DNA of 64,000 bases. It comes from Ferrovibrio xuzhouensis (lineage in GTDB: Bacteria > Pseudomonadota > Alphaproteobacteria > Ferrovibrionales > Ferrovibrionaceae). The stretch covers positions 1 to 64,000 of the forward strand of contig NZ_JBHRYJ010000007.1 in the NCBI RefSeq assembly GCF_042648965.1, read 5' to 3'. Shown here in pieces: positions 16,361 through 26,192 of this stretch. The notes beneath the pieces are model-generated. The model worked only from the letters and a program-made list of their open reading frames with translations. It ran no database searches and was not told where the DNA came from. How positions within the stretch are numbered: position 1 is the stretch's first letter; every line of letters begins with the position of its first letter. Position numbers and translations under genes: made by a program.

Positions 16361-18162
16361 GGGACAAGCCGGGTCCGCGCGATGGCCCAGATCTGAGCGA
16401 GTTCGTTCAAGTCAGCCCTCTCCGTTTCGCTTAGGTTTTCGCCGTGGGCGAGGAGCGCATCCACATAGGGCGCAAAATGGCGATCGACCCGGCCGAAGGC
16501 TTTGCGATCGCGTGCCCAAGCCGTGAGAATATCCTCCAACGTCAGGCGGTCATAACCCCGGCCTTGGGGGCGGTTCCCCCGCGATCCGGCATCTTCATCC
16601 CATGCGCCACCACCGACCGGAAGCGTGTCGCCACCGAGCATCGCACGCATCCAGTCATGAAATGCGCGAAGCCCCATGTGGCTGGCCAGCGCGGCTAGAT
16701 CCCGCTGCTCTTCGAGAGGCGGATCGACGGTGACTCGCTGCATCCATCGCAAATCGCCGTCTGGGCCGCTTATCCGGACCTGAATGAAGGCAGACTGAAG
16801 TGACAAGGGGATCGGTCCAAGACCGAGGCGGACGGCGTCGGTTGGCCAAGCCAGCAGGTCGCCATTTGCAGATCCGGCGTGCAGCACATGGTCCAGGTAG
16901 GCAAGCGAAGGAACCGCCCGCGCTTTGATCGAGAAGCATTCCCCGTCGCGGCGCAGAATCGGATCCCAAGAGGCGATCAGCGCCTTGCGCGACTCTTCCA
17001 GTGCATCGGCCGCACTCATGCTGCGCAGGTCTGTGGCGGCGAGTTCCTCTAGGGTGACAGGCGTCGCTTTACCGACGAGGAACGCCAGACCGGATGCGAA
17101 TGCTTCTCCGGCCTCGAGTTCGACCATGACTTCCGAGTTGCGTCCGGACCATGCCCTTTCGGTCGCATTGGCGCTCCCGACCCTCAAGATCGTCTTCTCG
17201 CCCGAGTGGAAGCAGAAAATCTTCGCATGGAGAGCAAGGGGCACCGGCTCCACATCATCTTCGGCCACAGGTTCGGTGCCGGGAAGAGAGAGCGTGGACT
17301 CGTCAGCGAGCACGTCCGGCGCCGCATAGGCCAGGATTTTCGAGAAGCCGGTCAGCGATGTCCTGGACCGGCTGACCATATCGGCAAGAGCCGGCATCGA
17401 CGAAATCAGCGTTCTGGATCCAGCCGCCCCCCAGTGGCCTGCCTTTTTCAGAAAGTCGGGCGATAAGAACGGACTGATGATCGTTATGCCGTCGACCGCG
17501 CCGGATGGCGGCTCCGCTGGCAAGGGAGCGCCTTGGTCCAGACCATTGAGGAGGGCGCGTAAGCGAAACCCGTCTGGCGCATCCCACCAGATCGCCTCCA
17601 GTTGCTTCGAGATGTCATCGGCATCCTCGCGCGCTGCGGAGCGTGCGAGAGTGCTCGCGAGCGCGCCGACGCCAGGGAGCCGAACCCGTCCCTTCGCGCG
17701 CTTTTCGCTGCCGTCCAGCAAAACGCCCGCGTCGAGATCCTGAGATCGGGTGAGGTTCCGGCTGCCAATCCAGAGTTTCCAGCGGGTTTCCCCTTTGGGG
17801 CAGTTATAGGCAACCAAAGCAATCTTCGGATGCCAGCTGCGCTCACGTTCATCGTAGGGTTGCTCGACGATGAACTGATCTAGGATGCCCGCGATACGGG
17901 GGAGAGCGACCGGGCGCGCGATCCGCCCGCGCTGGATGATTATCCTGACGTGATCGCGCAGCCTGTCGATCGCTTCGGCAAAATCGACCGCCGTTCCGCT
18001 GCCCTTGTCATTGTTACGACCAATCAGGGCGAGCAACGCCGCGGCGACCGCAGACAGGTCGACCGAGTAGGTCGCGAACAACGCGAGCTTGACTGTCTCC
18101 AATCGCCCGGGCCGCAGTTCGTCGAGGTAGGGTTGGCCGTGCCAAGCTTGCCGATCGCTCAT
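16357..18162 (-). CDS. Phospholipase D-family (HKD) protein, putative nuclease
   Basis: A 601-residue protein with two HxK sites of the PLD fold: His111-Pro-Lys113 followed by WIGSRNLTRSQD, and His312-Ala-Lys314 followed by RVGSANATERAW. The GS-x-N element after each HxK is the family signature. Bacterial members in defence loci (for example DrmC of DISARM) are phosphodiesterases or nucleases, so DNA cleavage is the likely role. It lacks a signal peptide. It overlaps the helicase gene downstream and the DUF6361-like gene upstream, each by four bases. The C-terminal ~250 residues are unassigned. Confidence 0.8.
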   Translation of the reverse strand: MSDRQAWHGQPYLDELRPGRLETVKLALFATYSVDLSAVAAALLALIGRNNDKGSGTAVDFAEAIDRLRDHVRIIIQRGRIARPVALPRIAGILDQFIVEQPYDERERSWHPKIALVAYNCPKGETRWKLWIGSRNLTRSQDLDAGVLLDGSEKRAKGRVRLPGVGALASTLARSAAREDADDISKQLEAIWWDAPDGFRLRALLNGLDQGAPLPAEPPSGAVDGITIISPFLSPDFLKKAGHWGAAGSRTLISSMPALADMVSRSRTSLTGFSKILAYAAPDVLADESTLSLPGTEPVAEDDVEPVPLALHAKIFCFHSGEKTILRVGSANATERAWSGRNSEVMVELEAGEAFASGLAFLVGKATPVTLEELAATDLRSMSAADALEESRKALIASWDPILRRDGECFSIKARAVPSLAYLDHVLHAGSANGDLLAWPTDAVRLGLGPIPLSLQSAFIQVRISGPDGDLRWMQRVTVDPPLEEQRDLAALASHMGLRAFHDWMRAMLGGDTLPVGGGAWDEDAGSRGNRPQGRGYDRLTLEDILTAWARDRKAFGRVDRHFAPYVDALLAHGENLSETERADLNELAQIWAIARTRLVP

Positions 18163-19376
18163 GCGACGGCTTCCAGATCACGCAGGAGCCGCTTCACATT
18201 CCCCCAGCGATAATGGAGCGGCTCGGCACGACCATGGCGCTCGCCTTGCCATTCCATGCGCCGATCGACGCCGAACTGGTTGCTGGCAAGACGCGCGCGA
18301 TCATCCTTCCTGCTCACCTCCGCTCGCGCATACACGTCGAGCAGCGGCATCGGATCCTTGCTATTTGCCCGAACCCAGGCCGAAGTTTCTTTCAACACGC
18401 CCTCAACCGCAGGCGGGAGGTGGCCGATTTCGGCGAGAAACAGATTCATATCCAACCGAGCGGCCAGCCCGCCCCATTGCTCGACCGCGTCTTTCAGTTC
18501 GGTGCGATGCAAATTTGGCTGCGGCCGCTTGTCGCGCGTTTCCTTGAGTGTCTCGACCTGGGCCGCATAAATCGCCCTGCCAATGCCCGAGAGCGCCGCC
18601 GCCTGGCCGGCCCGCTTCAGCATGGCGGCCTCCTTGCCGGCGAGTGCGAGAATTTCGCTGTCCCAGCAGTGATCCGCCTCGCCGAGCGGCTTTCCGACCA
18701 GTTTCGACAAGAGCGATGGCTCGCCTGGATCGGTCGGCGAGCGAACGGCGCGCAGCTTGGTCGCGAGATAGATCTGCTCGGGCGCTGAAAGGTCGAGCGT
18801 GAGTTTTCCTCCGCCATCCCAGTCGCCGGGGGCATCGATCAATCCCGAGATTGGCCAGGCCACCGTCTCGAAGGGTTTCCCGTCATCGTCATTGAGGGCG
18901 CGCCTGCTGGATGCCGCCAAGAGCTTCGCCATATCCGGGCGACTCCATGGCCGGCCATCAGGGCGGGTGCCGATCAGTCCCCATTTGGCGAGGGCCGTCC
19001 AATAAACATAGGCTGGTGGCTGGCTGATCACTCGCGGGAAGACTTCCCCTCCGATCACGCCATCTTTCTCGCCGCCCGCTCCATCGACATATTTGAGACG
19101 GCCGGTCAGCTCGTGTTCGAGATCGGAAAAGGCTTGGCCAAAATCCTTGGGGACAGGGCGTTTCGTCCGCAGGCTTTGGTAAAGCCAGGGGATGAGAAGC
19201 GCGTAGCGCAGCCGTGTGTGCAGAACCGATGTGCCCGGGAAGAAGTGATCGGCATAGCGCTGGTGGACGATGAGGAACCCGACCTCGTCGCGCACCCCCG
19301 CTGCGCCGCCGAACATCATCTGTTCGGCCTGGCCCAGCGCTTTGCGCGACAAAAAGGTGAACCCAAAAGATGACAC
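18159..19376 (-). CDS. DUF6361-like protein of unknown function
   Basis: A 405-residue soluble protein beginning with GTG at 19376 behind a GGGGGGCAGG site. The N-terminus FLSRKALGQAEQMMFG, GVRDEVGFLIVHQRYADHFF and TSVLHTRLRYALLIPWLYQS resembles a family I recall as DUF6361, which is found beside helicase and PLD genes. No catalytic motif is recognised. The four-base overlap with the PLD gene implies a fixed partnership. A 64-bp AT-richer spacer separates it from the upstream helicase gene and could hold an internal promoter. Confidence 0.6.
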   Translation of the reverse strand: MSSFGFTFLSRKALGQAEQMMFGGAAGVRDEVGFLIVHQRYADHFFPGTSVLHTRLRYALLIPWLYQSLRTKRPVPKDFGQAFSDLEHELTGRLKYVDGAGGEKDGVIGGEVFPRVISQPPAYVYWTALAKWGLIGTRPDGRPWSRPDMAKLLAASSRRALNDDDGKPFETVAWPISGLIDAPGDWDGGGKLTLDLSAPEQIYLATKLRAVRSPTDPGEPSLLSKLVGKPLGEADHCWDSEILALAGKEAAMLKRAGQAAALSGIGRAIYAAQVETLKETRDKRPQPNLHRTELKDAVEQWGGLAARLDMNLFLAEIGHLPPAVEGVLKETSAWVRANSKDPMPLLDVYARAEVSRKDDRARLASNQFGVDRRMEWQGERHGRAEPLHYRWGNVKRLLRDLEAVA

Positions 19377-19440
19377 GAAGCCTGCCCCCCAAGGCGTGAT
19401 AAAACTTACAGCTTAAGAATATTTCAGATGCCTCACGACA

Positions 19441-22400
19441 TCATTCACTACCAATAATTTTCAACCTCATGGCGCGGGTTTCGAGTAAATAGGTTTCGAC
19501 CCCGGCAAGGAGATGCAAGCCTTCTTCACCGATTGCTTGTCGGGATAGCCCCGGTTGCACGATGCGGACGTCGAACTCGAAGCGGTGATCTTGCCACCCG
19601 ACCTTGAGTTTCTTGATCGCGGCGGCCGAGCCTTGCTCAATCCGAGACCTGAGGCCGCGGTCCCGGCGCATCTTTTCGCGCCTCAGCATATGTTGAAGCA
19701 TGCGGCCTGGTCGGTCGCGCCACCGAGCGGATTTCTGAGTCTGGCCGCAAACCTCGTAGAGGTCGCCGAGACGTGCACCTGGCGTATCCGCCCCCGAATA
19801 TTTGCAGTGGTAAAGGGTCACGGAAACGACGCTGTCGGTTATGCGCAGCGCAACGACATCAGCGATCTCGCCTTTGCCATCATCGTCGAAGATCACATCA
19901 TAGGGATCGGGGTCCGCCAACAGCGTGTCGATGACAAGGCGCTGGACTGAGTCTGCGCGCTTACTCGTGCCTTGCGACTCGATGCGGATATTGGCCTTCG
20001 ACCAATCCCAGGCCTCGATCTTGTCGGACGGGTAGGGCTCGACCGCTTCGCCCTCGGGAAGGGTGTAGAGATGGCTGTAGATGAGCAGCGATCCATCGCC
20101 GAAGTCGATCTGAGGCGAATCCTCGCCGAAGGATTCCGAAAGCGTCTGCATCTTGCTGCCGATCTTGATCGTCGCCTTGGCACCGGTGCGCTGGGGGTAG
20201 CGGGCATGCCCGTCGCTGAAGACGATCTCGAACTCCGCTGCGTGATCATCGCTCCGCACGGCGAAGCGCAGCGGCCCGGTACGAGCGTTATCGAGCAACT
20301 CGATGTCGCATTCCGCGAAGGTTACGGGCTCATCGCCGAACGAGATGTCGATCCGCTCCTCAAACTGGGTGATCAGAGATTCAGGCCAATGGATAGCCAC
20401 GGGCGGAACAGCTGGGCGCTGGCTGATCTGGTGGGGGCGCATCGCGCTCTTGAAGACGCCGTCGGTCGTAATGCTGGGATCGTTCACCGTGCGGCCGACA
20501 TGCTGGCACCAATCCACCCAGTCGGTCAGGTCATGGACCTTGGCGCTGGACCAGAACTTGCCCTTGGCCGAGCATCCGCGTGAGGCAGGCACGCCGTCGA
20601 GGAAGCCGGTGGCGAAGATGTTGTTCTTGATCCTCGACTGGGATTTCGCGCTATCAAGGCCGTCGGCGACGTCCACGCCCATATACATTGAATAGCGGAC
20701 GCCGCGCCCCTGATGGTGAGTGAGGCCGAGGTTGCGCAGGATGAGACGCTTGAACCCGTGGAGGCTGCGGAACACTTCCTCTCCTTCCACGCGGCGCGTC
20801 GTATCGCCACAAACTGCCTTTGCTAGGCGGTCGAACGGTCCCTTGGCGGAACTGCTGATGTAGAGCAGGCCACTTGCCTGATCCCAGTGGAGCATGTGCA
20901 GATCCCAGGTGACGTTCACTGCCTGCTGCGCCGAGGTCCAGCGCGCCTGTTCCTCTGCCCGGGTCACGAAGATCGCGACCCGTTGATGCGGGTTGAGCTT
21001 CATGCCGAGATAGACGCCGGGATTGTAGAGTTCCTCCGCGCAGAACGGATCCCAAGCATCACAAGACGTCCGGTAGAGAACCGCGTTCATTTTCGGTTCG
21101 AGGGTCTGGAGCGGAATGTCGCTCAGGTCCCCCGAAAAGCCCTTGAACATCTCCGCGCGCCGAACCTGGCGTTCGATCTTGGCGGAACTGAGCGCCTCCA
21201 CCAGCGCGTTCCAGTCGGCGTCCTCGGCGTAGAGCTTGGCCAGCGAACGATCGACATCGTCGATGCCGGTATTGGCGATCACCGTCGCATCACCCAGGGT
21301 CGGGTCCTGGCGGGTAAAGCGTCCGACGAACTGGATCGTCACCGCCACGCTCTTGTGATGATCGTGCAATGCAGCGATCTTCAACTCGGGCAGGTCAAAG
21401 CCCTCGCCGAGCATGTCGACACATACGATAATCCGGCTCTCAAAGCGGCGTAGCGCTGCCAGATTTTCACGCCGCTCCTTCAGCGATTGCTGGCTGTGGA
21501 CGATGACTGGCCGACAGTCCGGATAGGCTGCCGCATAGAGACTATGCAGGTGTTTGGCGCGTTCGATCGTGCTGCAACGGGCCATCGCCAGATGATTGAG
21601 GCCGGCGTCCAGGTCCGAGGCAAGCACTTCGCCGAGCTTGTCTATGATCGCTTGGTCGGCGTCGGGTTGATCCAGCCCGAATACGGCCTCGAAGCGGATC
21701 GGCTTGAAATAGCCTTCCTGCTGCGCCTTCTTCAGGGGGTAGGTGTAGATGAACTCCCCATCGACGCGGCCGCCATCCTCACGAAACGGGGTGGCTGTGA
21801 ACTGGATCACCGGAATGGGCGGCTCGTGCTCGACGAAGAGTCCGCGAAAGGACTTCCAGGTCCGTGCGCCGATGTGATGCGCCTCGTCGATAAAGAGTGC
21901 GGAGGCACGGGCTGCCATCTGCTCCTGTACCGCCGCCTCGGCGCGGCCAGCGATCTGCATCGTGGTGACGACGACATTGGCGCTGTCGAAGATTTCATCG
22001 ACCTCGGCCTCGCTGACCGGAATGTGTGAGAGCCGTATGACCACAGGGAAAGCCGCGGTTTCATCGAGACATTTCTGCTGTTTCAGGACGCCGAAGGTCT
22101 CGAATTTGCCCGCGATCTGCTCGCGCAGAGCGTCGGTAGGGACCACCACCAGCAGGCGCTCGAACCGCCGGTTGGCATTGAGTGCCAGCATTGTCTCGGT
22201 CTTGCCCGTCCCCGTCGGCATGACGATGGTGGCCGGGTCCGTCGATCGTGTCGCATGGGCAAGCGCGGCATGAAGCGCACCGATCTGGGGGCGCCGCAAA
22301 CCAGGCTGCGCCGGCACACCATCGGCCGCGGCTCGGCCTTCGCGCAAATGAATGGCGTCGATCCAGGAGGCGGAGACGGCCTTAAGCCGCTCGACGCGCG

Positions 22401-22782
22401 CGGAACGATCCAGCGTGTCTATGCCGATCGGCAGCGCGTTCATCCACCGGCCGGTGCCCAGTTCGAGCGTTTCGACGATCCGTTCCGGCTCCGTTGCGCC
22501 GGGCACTAGCAGGACCAGATCAGCTTCCAACGGTGTGGCCGTCTTCGCGCCGATGACCTTCAGGATTTCGCCGGATTCCAGGGTCGTCTCATAACCATTG
22601 ACGCGGCGGACGGCGAATGGACGCAGTCGGCAACGTACCCGGCGCGCAGGAACGGCCAACTGGCGCACGGGGCTTCCCAGCACCTTGCCGTCGATGGCAA
22701 GCCGGGCCGGCAAAAGCAGTTCGACCTCGGGATTAAAGAGATCGTCCTGGTTGGGGCCGGTGGATCGCGTGCGGGAGGCCAT
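19441..22782 (-). CDS. DEAD/DEAH-box helicase with possible PD-(D/E)XK-like C-terminal region
   Basis: A 1113-residue protein. Residues ~160-500 form an SF2 helicase: VMPTGTGKTETML (motif I, 188-199), IDEAHHIGARTW (II), QFTATPFREDGG (III), CVDMLGEGFDLPELK (V) and QFVGRFTRQD (VI), resembling type III/UvsW-like restriction helicases. Near the C-terminus (about 963-995) DDDGKGEIADVVALR is followed by VTLYHCKYSG. The spacing resembles a PD-(D/E)XK nuclease with His-Cys-Lys in place of (D/E)xK. That would be an altered or inactive nuclease, or a chance match. It follows the AddA-like gene by 14 bp, in the same operon. Confidence 0.8.
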   Translation of the reverse strand: MASRTRSTGPNQDDLFNPEVELLLPARLAIDGKVLGSPVRQLAVPARRVRCRLRPFAVRRVNGYETTLESGEILKVIGAKTATPLEADLVLLVPGATEPERIVETLELGTGRWMNALPIGIDTLDRSARVERLKAVSASWIDAIHLREGRAAADGVPAQPGLRRPQIGALHAALAHATRSTDPATIVMPTGTGKTETMLALNANRRFERLLVVVPTDALREQIAGKFETFGVLKQQKCLDETAAFPVVIRLSHIPVSEAEVDEIFDSANVVVTTMQIAGRAEAAVQEQMAARASALFIDEAHHIGARTWKSFRGLFVEHEPPIPVIQFTATPFREDGGRVDGEFIYTYPLKKAQQEGYFKPIRFEAVFGLDQPDADQAIIDKLGEVLASDLDAGLNHLAMARCSTIERAKHLHSLYAAAYPDCRPVIVHSQQSLKERRENLAALRRFESRIIVCVDMLGEGFDLPELKIAALHDHHKSVAVTIQFVGRFTRQDPTLGDATVIANTGIDDVDRSLAKLYAEDADWNALVEALSSAKIERQVRRAEMFKGFSGDLSDIPLQTLEPKMNAVLYRTSCDAWDPFCAEELYNPGVYLGMKLNPHQRVAIFVTRAEEQARWTSAQQAVNVTWDLHMLHWDQASGLLYISSSAKGPFDRLAKAVCGDTTRRVEGEEVFRSLHGFKRLILRNLGLTHHQGRGVRYSMYMGVDVADGLDSAKSQSRIKNNIFATGFLDGVPASRGCSAKGKFWSSAKVHDLTDWVDWCQHVGRTVNDPSITTDGVFKSAMRPHQISQRPAVPPVAIHWPESLITQFEERIDISFGDEPVTFAECDIELLDNARTGPLRFAVRSDDHAAEFEIVFSDGHARYPQRTGAKATIKIGSKMQTLSESFGEDSPQIDFGDGSLLIYSHLYTLPEGEAVEPYPSDKIEAWDWSKANIRIESQGTSKRADSVQRLVIDTLLADPDPYDVIFDDDGKGEIADVVALRITDSVVSVTLYHCKYSGADTPGARLGDLYEVCGQTQKSARWRDRPGRMLQHMLRREKMRRDRGLRSRIEQGSAAAIKKLKVGWQDHRFEFDVRIVQPGLSRQAIGEEGLHLLAGVETYLLETRAMRLKIIGSE

Positions 22783-22796
22783 TGGGTCGCCCTCCG

Positions 22797-25700
22797 TCAG
22801 GCCGACACGGTCTGCTGCGAAGGCGAGACGGAAATTACCGCTCCCCTCGTCATCAGCACGATCAGTCCGCGTTCGGCGCCGGTCATGTTGAGATAGGCGC
22901 GCACCTGCGCACGATAATGATCGAGAGTCTGCGCGTCGGGGTCCACGTCGCTCTTCCAGTCGACCACCACGACTGGCCGGCCATCTGCGCCAACTGTCAG
23001 AGCGTCGGCGATTCCGACCGTCGCGGTTTCCACGCCGTCGTTCGCCTGGGCGGCATAGACGGGAAATTCGGCCAGGAGACCGGGTCGCAAGGCCGCGATG
23101 TCAGGCAGAGCCAGAGTGCGAGCGACACAGGCTGCCAGTTCGTCGGCCGACAGCCCTGTCGCTGGATCGGCGACCGGCGACCGGCCAAGCGAGCGGATGA
23201 GGTCGGCCGCCCGCTCGATCAGCGCCGCCTCGGCTTCCGGGATCTCCCCGGTCAGTACCTCTTCGATGAGCTTGTGGAGGATCAGCCCGCGCTCCCGGCC
23301 TCCCTGCACGGGGGCAACGGCTTCCAGTTCGGGGGGCTGGTCGTCAGCCGAGCCGGTCCAGAGGGACGCCTCTTCTTCCCGGAGCACCGCCCCGGCGGCG
23401 TTTTCGTCGCGGCTGGGTGCAAGCCAGGTCAGCCGCGTCTGTGCAGCGGCGATGATTTCAGCTTCGGCGGCGAAGGTCGCGCGTGTCTGGGCGTTGTCCA
23501 CTCCCGTGCCCGCGGCCGTGAGACAGGCGGGCAGATGCGAGACATCTAGGCCGGGAAGTTCGGCGAGCGATAGATCGACGAGACCGATCCACGCCGATTT
23601 CGACGGCGCGGTGTCGAGCCGGGGCAGGACGAGAAGCTCGCGGGCGCGTGTGGCCGCGACATACCAGAGCCGAATGCGTTCGCGGTCCAGTTCCTCCTTT
23701 TCCGCCTGGCGCGCAGCGTCATAGCCTTCGGGTGGGACGCCCAGGACCGGGCAATAGAAGGTCTCGGTCTGGCGATCGAGGACGGCGCTTTCGGGCGCCA
23801 TCACGCCGGTCATGGTGTTGACCGGAATGACGATCGGCCATTCCAGCCCCTTGGCCGCATGCATGGTGAAGAGCGCGACCGCTTCCTCCTGTGCATCGGG
23901 TCGCCCCTCGACGGCGCGGGCCTCGTCGGACCACGCCGTCGCCATGGCCTCGGCAAAGGCGCGCAAACCGCGTACGGCGTAGCCGGTCGACAGGCTGAGA
24001 TAGAGATCGACGTTGGCGAGCGCGCGCTCGGCCTGGCCGCGATGCCGTTCGAGGAGAAGCGGGCGGATGCGCATCACGTCCACCGCCTGTGAAAGCAATT
24101 CGTGCGGGGTCGTGCTGTTGCCGCGCCGGGAGAGCGATTGCAGCCGTTCGATGACCTCGCGCGTGAGCGGGTGCGTGATGACGGCAGGGTCGATGCTGAG
24201 ATCCAGGCGTGGAATCCGATCAGGCTGATCTTCCGAGCGGGGAAGCCCCCAGATGATGTCCAGCAGCTCTTCTTCGGACAAGCCGACCAGAGGTCCGCGC
24301 AGCAGCGCGCCGAGCGCGAGCGTATCGCGGCGATCGGCCAGAACACGGGTCAGCGCGATCAGGTCCTGGACTTCCTGGCGGCGAAACAGCCCTTTGCCGG
24401 CCTGGGTCGCCACGGGGATGCCGCGCCGCTCCAGAGCTTCCTCGTAGCGCCACAGTTCAGCGCCGGTCGGCGCCAGCAAGGCGATGTCGCCCGGTTGGCA
24501 AGGGCGCTCCGTGCCGCTGCGTCGGTCGACGATAGGGTGGCTTTCAATCAGCTGGGCGCAAAGTTCGGCGATGGCGTAGGCTTCGGCGTCGCGTTGCAGT
24601 TCGGCGCTGGCCTTGCCGTTTTCATCAGCCACGGCGATGTCGAGGGCCGCTACGCAAACGCCACCCCGGTCGTCATGGAACGGGTCAAGCGCGGTGAACC
24701 CCGGCTGTCCATCGGCCGAGAGCACGGCCTCGAAGCGCTCGTTGACGAAGGTAAGGATCGAGGCGCAGGAGCGGAAATTGGTCGAGATCGACAGGAGGCT
24801 GTCGGCGTCTTGGGCGCGGAAAGCGTCGCGCGCTTGGACATAGGCGCCGACATCGGCGCCCCGGAAGCGATAGATCGCCTGCTTGGGGTCGCCCACCAGG
24901 AAGAGCGCGCCTGGCCGGATTTGGTACCGCGTCCAGTCGTCATCGCCATCGACCGGTTCGCCGCACAGACGCCAGAAGATCTCGGTTTGCAGGGGATCTG
25001 TGTCCTGGAACTCATCAACGAGGACATGGGCGAAACGTTGTCCCAGCGCCCGGCGTACGGCATCGTGGTCTCGCAGCAAGGCGCGCGCGGCGAAAATCAG
25101 ATCGTCGAAATCGAGCTGGGCGCTGGCGCGCTTGTGGTCGCGATAGCGTTGCAGGATGGGATGCGCCTCGTCGATCAGCGCTGCGAGAGCATGGCCAGCG
25201 GCCACCTGCACAAGCGCGGTCCAGGCATCGCAGCAGGCGGCGTAGTGGGTCTCGGCCACGTCGTTCAGCCGATCGCCGTCGGCCTTGGAAAGACCAGCTT
25301 GCTTGGCTGCGGCCGCCCATTTTCCTTTCTTGCGGTAGGAGGCGAAGGTGCCGGACTTGGTGCAAAGATCCGGGTGGGGGCGCGAGGTCAGGAGCTGGAC
25401 GAGGCCTGCAGGCGTCCCTGGATCGGGAGCGGTCGCCAGGGCAGCCGCCATTTCGGCCAGCCGTTCGACGATCGTCGCCGTCTCCGGTTCGGCCGCCGCT
25501 GTACCGCCCAATAAGCCTACGAAATCCGCGGCCGCCTGTCGGAACGCTGCAAGGTGGCCGTCAAGTGCGGAGACAGGGGGCGCAGCGAGCGTGGGACGGC
25601 GGCGCAGGTTCTCCGCGATCTTGTGGATCAGCGCCACCGTTTCGCCGGGGCTATGCAGCACCATCTCGGCCAAGATGCCGCCTTGGCCGCCAGACAGGCG

Positions 25701-26192
25701 CTCGCGCAACCAGCCGTCAACAATCTCGAGGAAGGTCAGATCGGCCTGGTTGCGATCCATCACGCTGGCGCCGGGGTCGATGTCGGCCTCCGCAGGGTAG
25801 GGCTTTATCAGGCGCTGACAAAACCCGTGGATGGTCGAGCAGGTGATTTCGTCGATCGCGGCGCTGGCGGCGGTGAGATTGCGGCGATGGGTCTCCGACA
25901 AGCCGTCGGGCAGCGCCACGCGCAGTTCGGTCGCGATCACCCCGGCCGAGAGGTCCGCGACGAACTCGCGGACGCGCGAGAGCAATTCGCTCGCGGCGAG
26001 TTCGGTGAAGGTGACGGCGGCGATGGCGCGCGGGGAAACGCCTTCGGCGAGCATGGCGGCGATGCGCCCAGCCATGACGGCGGTCTTGCCCGAACCCGCG
26101 CCCGCCTCGACCAGGTTGGAGCGATCATGAAGGCTGATCGCATGACGGCGCGCGCCGTCATCCTTCAGCACTTTGGACACGTTGCTCATCAT
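22797..26192 (-). CDS. AddA/RecB-like UvrD helicase-nuclease
   Basis: A 1131-residue superfamily 1A protein. Motifs: NLVEAGAGSGKTAVM (Walker A, 26-40), VLVDEFQDTDPLQTEIFWRL (II), FLVGDPKQAIYRFRGAD (III), and LFTMHAAKGLEWPIVIPVN (V). The C-terminus is a RecB-type nuclease domain: GLILHKLIEEVL (His of the nuclease box), then VVVDWKSDVD (Asp1078/Lys1080) and HYRAQVRAYL. This is the AddA architecture, so it should unwind and degrade DNA ends. It overlaps the AddB-like gene by four bases. Presence inside a mobile defence block suggests a dedicated anti-invader end-processing pair rather than the chromosomal repair enzyme. Confidence 0.9.
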   Translation of the reverse strand: MMSNVSKVLKDDGARRHAISLHDRSNLVEAGAGSGKTAVMAGRIAAMLAEGVSPRAIAAVTFTELAASELLSRVREFVADLSAGVIATELRVALPDGLSETHRRNLTAASAAIDEITCSTIHGFCQRLIKPYPAEADIDPGASVMDRNQADLTFLEIVDGWLRERLSGGQGGILAEMVLHSPGETVALIHKIAENLRRRPTLAAPPVSALDGHLAAFRQAAADFVGLLGGTAAAEPETATIVERLAEMAAALATAPDPGTPAGLVQLLTSRPHPDLCTKSGTFASYRKKGKWAAAAKQAGLSKADGDRLNDVAETHYAACCDAWTALVQVAAGHALAALIDEAHPILQRYRDHKRASAQLDFDDLIFAARALLRDHDAVRRALGQRFAHVLVDEFQDTDPLQTEIFWRLCGEPVDGDDDWTRYQIRPGALFLVGDPKQAIYRFRGADVGAYVQARDAFRAQDADSLLSISTNFRSCASILTFVNERFEAVLSADGQPGFTALDPFHDDRGGVCVAALDIAVADENGKASAELQRDAEAYAIAELCAQLIESHPIVDRRSGTERPCQPGDIALLAPTGAELWRYEEALERRGIPVATQAGKGLFRRQEVQDLIALTRVLADRRDTLALGALLRGPLVGLSEEELLDIIWGLPRSEDQPDRIPRLDLSIDPAVITHPLTREVIERLQSLSRRGNSTTPHELLSQAVDVMRIRPLLLERHRGQAERALANVDLYLSLSTGYAVRGLRAFAEAMATAWSDEARAVEGRPDAQEEAVALFTMHAAKGLEWPIVIPVNTMTGVMAPESAVLDRQTETFYCPVLGVPPEGYDAARQAEKEELDRERIRLWYVAATRARELLVLPRLDTAPSKSAWIGLVDLSLAELPGLDVSHLPACLTAAGTGVDNAQTRATFAAEAEIIAAAQTRLTWLAPSRDENAAGAVLREEEASLWTGSADDQPPELEAVAPVQGGRERGLILHKLIEEVLTGEIPEAEAALIERAADLIRSLGRSPVADPATGLSADELAACVARTLALPDIAALRPGLLAEFPVYAAQANDGVETATVGIADALTVGADGRPVVVVDWKSDVDPDAQTLDHYRAQVRAYLNMTGAERGLIVLMTRGAVISVSPSQQTVSA

